Below, one piece after another: positions 1 to 6,080 of a stretch of DNA of 11,100 nt. Location: NCBI GenBank assembly GCA_021286925.1, contig JAJTBL010000033.1, positions 1-11,100 of the forward strand, in the 5' to 3' direction. The notes beneath the pieces were generated by a model, which worked only from the letters and a program-made list of their open reading frames with translations, did no database searches and was not told the origin of the DNA. The position numbers and the translations under genes were made by a program. The stretch's first letter is position 1. Every line of letters starts with the position of its first letter. This DNA comes from Spirochaetia bacterium (lineage in GTDB: Bacteria; Spirochaetota; Spirochaetia; Treponematales; Rectinemataceae).

Positions 1-973
1 GATGGCGATCATCATGCGGGATTTGATGGTTGGCAATCCCGGCTTGCGGCGGAAAGGGCTCGGCGAAGAAGCGCTCGGCCACAACGCGCTGGTCGCGGGA
101 TTCCAGGGTCAGCGGCACTGGACGGATCATTCGCCCAACGGCGACTTTATGGAAACCATTCTCAATTCGAGCTTTGACTGGAACGGGATCCGGCAGCCTT
201 ACATTGTCGCGACGGAAAATGATTCGCTGAATGGGGTTGCCATGCTGTTTGGGCACTTGCTGACCGGCTCGGCACAGATTTTCTCCGATGTCCGCACCTA
301 TTGGAGTCCGGAAGCGGTCAAGCGGGTTACCGGGTGGCAGCCGGAGGGTATCGCGGCGAATGGATTTATTCATTTGATCAATTCCGGAGCGACAACCATG
401 GATGGGACCGGAAAACAGCGCAAGGATGGCAAACCGGTCATGAAGCCGTGGTGGGAAGTTACGCCGGAAGATGCCAAAGCCTGCCTTTCTGCGACCAGCT
501 GGCGGTATGCGAGTCTGGGCTATTTCAGGGGCGGCGGCTATTCTTCAGATTTCCTGACGGAAGGCGGCATGCCCGTGACCATGTCGCGGATCAACCTGAT
601 TAAAGGCCTGGGGCCGATGCTGCAGATTGCAGAAGGATACACCGCGACATTGCCCGAACACGTACACAACGCTCTGGATTTGCGTACCGATCCGACCTGG
701 CCGACAACCTGGTTTGTGCCTCGGCTGACAGGAACCGGACCTTTCAAGGACGTATATTCAGTCATGGCGGCCTGGGGTGCGAATCATGGCGCCATTTCCT
801 ACGGGCATATCGGCAGTGATCTCATCACGCTGGCCTCAATCCTGCGTATTCCGGTGAGCATGCACAATGTCGAGCCTAGCACAATTTTCAGACCGAGTTA
901 CTGGAGCGCTTTCGGCATGGATCCGGAAGGCTCGGATTATCGAGCCTGTTCGGCGTTAGGCCCCCTGTATTGA
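1..973 (+). CDS. fucI: L-fucose isomerase, C-terminal part (5' end outside window)
   Basis: This enzyme interconverts L-fucose and L-fuculose in the cytoplasm, the first step of fucose use. The frame is open from the left edge, and the visible ~324 codons align from memory with roughly the last 55% of the ~590-residue E. coli FucI, so the ATG at position 2 is an internal methionine and not the start. Visible signatures are FQGQRHWTD (34-42 of the visible frame), NSSFDWNG, ATENDSLNG, DVRTYWSPEA, FRGGGYSS, KGLGP.LQIAEG, TDPTWPTTWF and the closing DYRACSALGPLY. The metal-binding and catalytic residues known for E. coli FucI (Glu337, Asp361, His528) correspond to Glu72, Asp96 and His262 of the visible frame, and all are present with the expected spacing. 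The gene is convergent with the minus-strand operon and is followed at once by a terminator. Its own promoter and upstream partners are out of view. Identification is confident; D-arabinose isomerase activity is possible, as in other FucI proteins. Confidence 0.96.
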   Translation, partial: MAIIMRDLMVGNPGLRRKGLGEEALGHNALVAGFQGQRHWTDHSPNGDFMETILNSSFDWNGIRQPYIVATENDSLNGVAMLFGHLLTGSAQIFSDVRTYWSPEAVKRVTGWQPEGIAANGFIHLINSGATTMDGTGKQRKDGKPVMKPWWEVTPEDAKACLSATSWRYASLGYFRGGGYSSDFLTEGGMPVTMSRINLIKGLGPMLQIAEGYTATLPEHVHNALDLRTDPTWPTTWFVPRLTGTGPFKDVYSVMAAWGANHGAISYGHIGSDLITLASILRIPVSMHNVEPSTIFRPSYWSAFGMDPEGSDYRACSALGPLY

Positions 974-982
974 TTGGCAATC

Positions 983-1023
983 GGCTCGGCATGATGTAAA
1001 TCCATCAGCCGAGCCAATTTTTT
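983..1023 (+). terminator. Rho-independent terminator of fucI
   Basis: Ten bases after the fucI stop codon is a long hairpin. GGCTCGGC (983-990) pairs with GCCGAGCC (1008-1015). After a bulged A at 991 the stem continues with TGATG (992-996) pairing with CATCA (1003-1007), closing a six-base TAAATC loop. Two A's and then six T's (1018-1023) follow the stem. This is a textbook intrinsic terminator for the + strand. Read on the minus strand, the same hairpin lies downstream of the iron-family dehydrogenase stop (1054) but is followed by GATTGCC rather than a T-run, so it would be only a weak terminator for the converging operon. Confidence 0.88.
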
Positions 1024-1053
1024 AAGGTGTAGCATGCCGAAAGCACGGCGATC

Positions 1054-2223
1054 CTAAAGCGCAGCGTTATAAATCTTTTCGATATCAGACTTTCGAAGCT
1101 CCACAAAGTGCCCGACGGTTTTCGTATCCCCGCTGGTGCATTTGTCAGCCATCAGGCTCAGGTTTTCAGGGCCAATGCCGAGATCCGCGAGCCTGGACGG
1201 AAGGCCGAGGCTTGACCAGAATTTGGAAAGCCTTTGGATGCCTTCTTCGGCGACACGGTTTGTATCAAAAAAATAGGGTTCAACATGCCAGACCCGGGCG
1301 GCGAACTGGGCAAAGCGGGCGGGGTCATGGGAAAGCGTGTATCGCATCCATGATGGGAAGATAATCGCGAGCCCTGCGCCATGCGGAATATCATAGATGC
1401 CGCTCAGCTCGTGTTCGATATCATGCGAAGCCCAGTCACCGATCCTGCCGGTGTCCAGAAGATTGTTGTGCGCGATGGTTCCCGCCCACATGACATCGGC
1501 CCAGGCATCGTAGTCTGGTTCATCGCTGAAAATGCGCGGCGCAGCGCTGATGACGGTTTTCAAGGTTGCCTCAATCAGCCGATCGGTAAATTCGACAGCG
1601 GGAACATTGGTAAAATATCGTTCCATAAGATGAGCCATGATATCAGCCACCCCATAGGCCCGCTGATTTTTCGGCAGGGTGAAGGCGAGAACTGGGTTCA
1701 GAATGGAAAAACGCGGATATAATAGATCGTGGTTGAGCGCCCGCTTTAAAAGCCCGGCTTCATTGGTGATCACACTGCCCGAACTGGACTCACTGCCGGC
1801 GGCGGGAATGGTAAGCACCGTCCCCAGCGGCAATGCAGACGCGGGAACCGCTTTTCCCGTGTAAAAATCCCAGACATCGCCTGAATATGGAACGCCAACC
1901 GCAATAGCTTTGGCTGAATCGATGACACTGCCGCCGCCGACCGCGAGAATAAAGCCTATTTTTTCTTTTCGGCACAGCTCGATGCCCGAATTGACAAGGC
2001 TGAGCACCGGATTTGGCCGCACGCCCCCGAGCTCGGTCCATTCGACACCGGCTGAAGACAAAGACGCCTTAATTCGATCCAAAAGCCCTTTCTTCCGCGC
2101 GCTTGCCCCGCCAAAATGGAGCAAAACCTTTTTGGAAAACTTTGCTGTCTCGGCGCCGACTTTTGCTTCGCTGTCGCGCCCAAAGATTATTTTGGTCGGA
2201 TTCTGATATTCGAAATTATTCAT
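1054..2223 (-). CDS. Iron-family (group III) alcohol dehydrogenase, YqhD/BDH type
   Basis: A 389-residue NAD(P)H-dependent alcohol/aldehyde oxidoreductase, full length for the family. The N-terminal NNFEYQNPTKIIFG is characteristic of the butanol dehydrogenase/YqhD branch. The nucleotide-binding GGGSVIDSAK lies at 96-105, and HFGGAS at 36-41 matches the loop that in YqhD accommodates NADPH. The metal ligands known from YqhD (Asp194, His198, His267, His281) all appear at the same numbers: GVADIMAH gives D194 and H198, and DWASHDIEHE through IPHG gives H267 and H281. It is the last gene of the minus-strand string, 12 nt after the PfkB stop, with GGAGG six bases before the ATG. The stop is TAG. 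In a deoxysugar pathway such an enzyme could reduce L-lactaldehyde to 1,2-propanediol or remove another short or sugar-derived aldehyde, keeping redox balance. It is not of the FucO subfamily by its N-terminus. The substrate is inferred from context only. Confidence 0.9.
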   Translation of the reverse strand: MNNFEYQNPTKIIFGRDSEAKVGAETAKFSKKVLLHFGGASARKKGLLDRIKASLSSAGVEWTELGGVRPNPVLSLVNSGIELCRKEKIGFILAVGGGSVIDSAKAIAVGVPYSGDVWDFYTGKAVPASALPLGTVLTIPAAGSESSSGSVITNEAGLLKRALNHDLLYPRFSILNPVLAFTLPKNQRAYGVADIMAHLMERYFTNVPAVEFTDRLIEATLKTVISAAPRIFSDEPDYDAWADVMWAGTIAHNNLLDTGRIGDWASHDIEHELSGIYDIPHGAGLAIIFPSWMRYTLSHDPARFAQFAARVWHVEPYFFDTNRVAEEGIQRLSKFWSSLGLPSRLADLGIGPENLSLMADKCTSGDTKTVGHFVELRKSDIEKIYNAAL

Positions 2224-2235
2224 GCTATACCTCCA

Positions 2236-3150
2236 TCAGGGGTTGAGCGAACCAACTTTCAGGTTTTCCGCGTTCCGCGCGCCGAGCCGGGCGCCCTCCC
2301 GGACAGCTTCGCGCAAGCTCCCCCCGTTCAGCATGACATGGGCCAGCCCCGCAGTAAAGGAGTCGCCCGAGCCAATCGGATTAATGACCTGCGCCGGCAC
2401 GATTGGTTCCTCCGCGGGCTGGCCGTCCTCGTTGAACCAGATGGACTCTTTGCCCCGGGTCACGACAAGTTCGGTTCCATATCGAATTTTCAGCGCAGCG
2501 GCGATGGCGGCAATATAAGCGCGCAGAGGCTCTGTCCGCCCTTCGCTCTTTTCCGGCCCCAGCTGCCAGGTGGCGAGCGCTTCATGGATATTCGGCTTGA
2601 CAACAAGCGGACGCCAACGCAGACAAGCCAGCAGATCCTGCCCCTTGATATCCAGAATAGCCGGTATGCCGAGCTGAAAGGCCCGCTCAGCCATCCGCGG
2701 AATAATTCGATCCGAATACCCCGAAGCCTTCGTTCCGGACACCACAAGCATGGCACAGCTCGGCAGGACCATATCGAACAGCCGCATGAAATCAGCTTCC
2801 GTGTTGGGCTGGACAGCCTGCGCCTCCTGCACCAGCTCGGTCGCGGTCCCTGCGCTCAGATCTATCACCGTTGTGCAGATTCGAATATCGGATCCCGAAT
2901 CTACCCAGCGGACATCCAAACCATCCGTCCGGCACATGGCGAGGAACCAGTCCCGATTCTGCCCGCCGGCATGGGTCAGGTGTACGCAATCCTGGCCGAG
3001 CTGGGTCAGCACCCGCGTCACGTTCACCCCTTTTCCCGAGGCATCAACGCGGTATCGCGCAGCTCGATTTACCTGATCAGGCGTGACCGCGTCAAACACC
3101 AGCGTATTCTGGATCACAGGATTCAGGCAGACGGCAAGTATCGGCTTCAT
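2236..3150 (-). CDS. PfkB-family sugar-phosphate kinase (1-phosphofructokinase / tagatose-6-phosphate kinase-like)
   Basis: A 304-residue ribokinase-fold kinase that should transfer the ATP gamma-phosphate to a (phospho)sugar hydroxyl. Visible motifs are DASGKGVNVTRVL (36-48, the sugar-binding G-K-G-x-N segment of FruK/LacC/Pfk-2 enzymes), KPN at 185-187, VVTRG at 229-233, and the C-terminal PIGSGDSFTAG (258-268) holding the anion hole and the catalytic base Asp263. Length and motifs fit the FruK/LacC group rather than ribokinase. The N-terminal signature, usually L-N-P-x-x-D, here reads LNPVIQ, so the sugar-contacting Asp is replaced by Gln14; this may mark a subfamily with a different substrate. 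An in-frame TTG at 3156 sits directly against the GAGG, so the ATG at 3150 with six-base spacing is preferred. The start lies 15 nt after the upstream dehydrogenase stop, and the TGA stop lies 12 nt before the next gene's ATG. In the operon it could phosphorylate a ketohexose-6-phosphate made by the two dehydrogenases; the true substrate is unknown. Confidence 0.86.
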   Translation of the reverse strand: MKPILAVCLNPVIQNTLVFDAVTPDQVNRAARYRVDASGKGVNVTRVLTQLGQDCVHLTHAGGQNRDWFLAMCRTDGLDVRWVDSGSDIRICTTVIDLSAGTATELVQEAQAVQPNTEADFMRLFDMVLPSCAMLVVSGTKASGYSDRIIPRMAERAFQLGIPAILDIKGQDLLACLRWRPLVVKPNIHEALATWQLGPEKSEGRTEPLRAYIAAIAAALKIRYGTELVVTRGKESIWFNEDGQPAEEPIVPAQVINPIGSGDSFTAGLAHVMLNGGSLREAVREGARLGARNAENLKVGSLNP

Positions 3151-3156
3151 ACGCAA

Positions 3157-3160
3157 CCTC
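3157..3160 (-). promoter_or_regulatory. Shine-Dalgarno site fixing the PfkB start
   Basis: GAGG on the minus strand lies six bases before the ATG at 3150 and touches the in-frame TTG at 3156. It therefore supports the ATG as start. Confidence 0.65.
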
Positions 3161-3165
3161 GAAAC

Positions 3166-4428
3166 TCAGATAGACGGCGCGTTAGCGAGCAGGTAATCCT
3201 CAGCTTCCTTGCTCCACAAACCATCATGCCGGCTCGCAATTTCAGCCAGCTTGGCGAAAAATGGATCAGTTTTCCCTTTTTCGCTGAAATCCGCAATCGC
3301 GGTCAGCGGCAGATTTTTGTGCGTATAGATCAGTTTTTTCCCGCCGGGGATTTTATCCAGATTGATGGTCGTTTCAGGCACCGCGTTCAAGCCGCCCACG
3401 TGCGTGATCATGACCTCGGGCCGCAAATGGCCCGCTGCCATCATTTCCAAGGACTCTTTGATATCGTCGGTGTTGCCGCCCGATGTCCCAACCAGATGAT
3501 GCGCCTCATAGTGAACATTGTAGAAATTGAGGTTTGCAGAAAAGCCAGGATCGGTGGGACCCGCGAAAAAGTTGAGACAGCCGTCATGCGCCAGCAGCTT
3601 GTCCGCCATTTCCACCAGCGGCTTTACCGGCGCGAACACAAACACATCATCGAATTTCTGCCCCTTGTTCAAGCCAACGAGGTATTCGACAGGATCGGAA
3701 ATATCTTTAGTGTTGACATAGATGAGCTCGATGCCGAACCGCGCGGCTTCTTCGGCGGTTATCAGCGAGGCGGCGCGGGAAAGCCGCGATTGGTCGATAT
3801 CGGTTACGATAATCCGCTTTGGCTTGATACTCCCATGGATCGCGTAATCAATCGCGCCCATTCCCATCGGCCCGACAGAAGCGAGCAGGGCCAGCGAACC
3901 GCCGGGGACAATCCCCATGCTGTGGACATAGGAGCCCGCCTCGGTATGGTATTGCGCGTGATAGGCGCCGACAATGCAGGACAACGGCTCCGACAGCGAG
4001 CCCATGAAAAAGGCATCGGCCTTATACTCGAGCAGGCAATCCATCTCCATAACTTCCGATGGAATAATGACATAGGTGGCATCGCCGCCGATATGCCGGT
4101 ACGAGTACCCCGGTGCCCAGAGCGTCCCCTGATAGTTCAGCGCGGGCTGAATCGCAAACTTCTGGCCTTCCTTGAATTTTCCTGCCCACTTTGCGCCGAC
4201 CTTGACCAGCCTGCCGCAAAACTCATGCCCGATTATGACAGGCTCCTTTGCCAGCGGAGCCCGGACACGCTTGTGCGCATCGCCCTGCATTGCCAGCTTG
4301 TGACTGGACATGCAGATCGAGTCCGAGACAATCTCAGCCAGAATTTCATCATCGGCAATTTCTGGCAGATCAAATTCTTCAAGCCGCAAATCATTGACCC
4401 CGTAAATCCTGACTGCTTTCGTTTTCAT
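3166..4428 (-). CDS. Zinc-dependent dehydrogenase, L-sorbose-1-phosphate reductase (SorE)-like
   Basis: A 420-residue medium-chain dehydrogenase. It resembles SorE of the enterobacterial sorbose operon, which reduces L-sorbose-1-phosphate to D-glucitol-6-phosphate: similar opening (MKTKAVRIYG-DLRLE), SDSICMSSHK, a GHEFCG block and IGGDATYVIIPSEVME. The predicted catalytic zinc ligands are Cys39, His68-Glu69 and the Glu147 region. The Rossmann glycine motif is GPMGMG (186-191), and Asp210 at the end of the next strand (VTDID) favours NAD(H). The four-cysteine structural zinc lobe of classical alcohol dehydrogenases is missing: residues 72-130 contain no cysteine. The frame is open upstream to 4566, but that would overlap the kinase gene by over 100 nt. 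The ATG at 4428 has GGGGAGG six bases upstream and begins the conserved fold. It starts 19 nt after the kinase stop. The likely role is reduction of a ketose-1-phosphate (from the FGGY kinase) to a polyol phosphate. Sorbose itself is not proven; a deoxyketose or tagatose-type substrate is equally possible. Confidence 0.88.
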   Translation of the reverse strand: MKTKAVRIYGVNDLRLEEFDLPEIADDEILAEIVSDSICMSSHKLAMQGDAHKRVRAPLAKEPVIIGHEFCGRLVKVGAKWAGKFKEGQKFAIQPALNYQGTLWAPGYSYRHIGGDATYVIIPSEVMEMDCLLEYKADAFFMGSLSEPLSCIVGAYHAQYHTEAGSYVHSMGIVPGGSLALLASVGPMGMGAIDYAIHGSIKPKRIIVTDIDQSRLSRAASLITAEEAARFGIELIYVNTKDISDPVEYLVGLNKGQKFDDVFVFAPVKPLVEMADKLLAHDGCLNFFAGPTDPGFSANLNFYNVHYEAHHLVGTSGGNTDDIKESLEMMAAGHLRPEVMITHVGGLNAVPETTINLDKIPGGKKLIYTHKNLPLTAIADFSEKGKTDPFFAKLAEIASRHDGLWSKEAEDYLLANAPSI

Positions 4429-4434
4429 GGTGTG

Positions 4435-4441
4435 CCTCCCC
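4435..4441 (-). promoter_or_regulatory. Shine-Dalgarno site fixing the zinc dehydrogenase start
   Basis: GGGGAGG on the minus strand, six bases before the ATG at 4428, is the strongest ribosome binding site in the window. It excludes the longer in-frame start at 4566. Confidence 0.8.
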
Positions 4442-4447
4442 TGGCCT

Positions 4448-6064
4448 TTATACCGATTCACCGGTATCAGCCGCCGTACTGTGCTGAGCGAGCTGGCCGA
4501 GCCAGATTCGCTGATAGTTTTCAAAACCTGACAGTCCGGCCAATGGCAGGACTGATTCTTTTTCATAATGAATCAACGGCGCCAAGGCGCCGGGTGCTTT
4601 GCCGGAAACAGCGGATATCGCGGTGAGCGCCGCTCCATAGGATGTCGCTTCCTTCATATCCGTCAGGAAAATGGGGTTTTCAGGCAAAGCGCTTGCCAGC
4701 AAAACAGCATACTGCCGGTTGTTTCTGAAGCCGCCTTCGATAAAAACACTTTCCCCCGCGCTGAGCCCCGCACGTTCCAGGGCAACCAGCGTTTGCAGAA
4801 CCAGGGAAAGATTCAGAACCGCTTCTGCCCTTTGCTCGTTCATGATAAATTCAGGATGCGCCAAGCCCCGCGCAATGTCGGCCTGTGAGAAAAATTTGCC
4901 GTGCTCTACAGCTCCGGCGATTGAGCCCGGGAACTGCCCCGATCCCGGCACAATTTCAGGGAGGATAAATTCCGCAGCATCCGCGATTACAGACTGTAAT
5001 ACAGAGAACGAATCGGCTCCGCCGACCGCGGCATTCTGCGCAGCTGAAAGCCCTCCGCCCAGTGCCGCGGCAGTATCAGCTGGATGAGCGGGGGCTCCGG
5101 CCAATCGGGATCGCCGATATGCCGAAGCCAGCTCCGTCCAGACTTCATATTCCTTGCCGCCAAGGAAAATGGCTGTCTTGACCGGCGTGTTATACGCCGA
5201 GCGATTGAAGAAGACAACTTTCCCCAACTCTTCCGGTGCAAAACCGTAGGATTGCTGGGGATGCATCAGCACACACCAGGTGCCAGTCGAATCAACGACA
5301 AAATCCTGCTTTTCTTCCTTTATAATATACGGCAGGAGAGAAGCGTTCGAATCATGGATGCCCATGGTCACCAGGGTGTTGGGGGACAAGCCAGTCTGCC
5401 GGGCAATTTCCGGCTTCAGGGTTCCCAGCGTTTCCCAGGATGTGCGGATTGGCGCAGGCAGCTTTCCGGCGAGGCCGAGTTTTTCGGCGACAATCGAATA
5501 GTTCGATTTTTTCCAGTCGAACAGATAGGTATGGCAGCCGATATAGGTTCCTTCCGCGCCAGCGCGCCCCGTCAGGCGCATGCCCCAGTACTGGGGATAA
5601 GCCAGGACCAGTTCAGCACGCGAAAATTCGGCAGGAAAGCGCTCCTTGAGAAAAAATAAACCCTTTGCCGGATTGATGAGGGCTGAAAAATCCGGCGTGC
5701 CCGTCACTTCCTGCAATGTCCTTCGGTCTCCCGCAAGCGAGTAAAACCGCGCGTGAAATTCGGGACCGGGCTCATGAGTGTAATACACACAGGGGGCGAC
5801 GGGATTTCCTTCAGCATCAGTGCAGACAAAGGTCGCCCCATGCGTGCAGATGGCAATCGATTCAATATCATAGGACGAAGAAAATCCAGCCAATGTCGCG
5901 AGAAACCACGATTCCATGCCCGCAAGGTCGTGAGTTTCCAGCCCTTCAACCAGAACAGGCTCAAAACCGCGTTTTTCCATTGCGAGGAGGTTCAGTTTTT
6001 CGTCCCACAGAGAAATTTTCTTGTTGGTCATGCCAATATCGATGACCGCGACAGCTTTTCGCAT
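4448..6064 (-). CDS. FGGY-family carbohydrate kinase (probable ketose kinase)
   Basis: A 538-residue ASKHA-fold sugar kinase. Visible landmarks are the N-terminal phosphate loop VIDIGMTNKK (7-16), AICTHGATF (71-79), the catalytic-base block GIHDSNASLLPY with Asp238, the second phosphate loop DSTGTWCVL (258-266) and the adenosine block FIEGGFRNNRQY (441-452). This is the full two-domain architecture with no sign of truncation. The sequence is FGGY but not clearly a canonical FucK, rhamnulokinase or xylulokinase; it looks like one of the less characterised FGGY groups. An upstream in-frame ATG at 6172 would overlap the SDR gene by more than 90 nt and encode a Cys/Arg-rich, unlikely leader. The ATG at 6064 has GGAGG five bases upstream and starts at the conserved strand. 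The gene begins 16 nt after the SDR stop. It most likely phosphorylates a ketose such as L-fuculose at C1, feeding the SorE-like reductase encoded just downstream. Specificity is inferred. Confidence 0.9.
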   Translation of the reverse strand: MRKAVAVIDIGMTNKKISLWDEKLNLLAMEKRGFEPVLVEGLETHDLAGMESWFLATLAGFSSSYDIESIAICTHGATFVCTDAEGNPVAPCVYYTHEPGPEFHARFYSLAGDRRTLQEVTGTPDFSALINPAKGLFFLKERFPAEFSRAELVLAYPQYWGMRLTGRAGAEGTYIGCHTYLFDWKKSNYSIVAEKLGLAGKLPAPIRTSWETLGTLKPEIARQTGLSPNTLVTMGIHDSNASLLPYIIKEEKQDFVVDSTGTWCVLMHPQQSYGFAPEELGKVVFFNRSAYNTPVKTAIFLGGKEYEVWTELASAYRRSRLAGAPAHPADTAAALGGGLSAAQNAAVGGADSFSVLQSVIADAAEFILPEIVPGSGQFPGSIAGAVEHGKFFSQADIARGLAHPEFIMNEQRAEAVLNLSLVLQTLVALERAGLSAGESVFIEGGFRNNRQYAVLLASALPENPIFLTDMKEATSYGAALTAISAVSGKAPGALAPLIHYEKESVLPLAGLSGFENYQRIWLGQLAQHSTAADTGESV

Positions 6065-6069
6065 TTCTG

Positions 6070-6074
6070 CCTCC
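6070..6074 (-). promoter_or_regulatory. Shine-Dalgarno site fixing the FGGY kinase start
   Basis: GGAGG on the minus strand, five bases before the ATG at 6064, lies in the 16-nt gap after the SDR stop codon. It supports this start over the upstream in-frame ATG at 6172. Confidence 0.75.
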
Positions 6075-6080
6075 AACCGC

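Noticed and set aside
1031..1050. Small hairpin GCCG/CGGC between the terminator and the last operon gene.
   Set aside because: Only four base pairs and no T-run on either strand, so it is not a convincing terminator for the minus-strand operon.
4429..4566. Longer zinc dehydrogenase start with 46 extra residues.
   Set aside because: It overlaps the kinase 3' end. The extension has no family resemblance, and GGGGAGG marks the ATG at 4428.
2116..4626. An 836-codon open frame on the + strand, antisense to three genes.
   Set aside because: It spans the PfkB and zinc dehydrogenase genes and parts of both neighbours, all with clear motifs and ribosome binding sites. Its translation is rich in Arg, His, Pro and Gln with no recognisable domain. 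It is best explained by stop-poor codon composition of the real genes.
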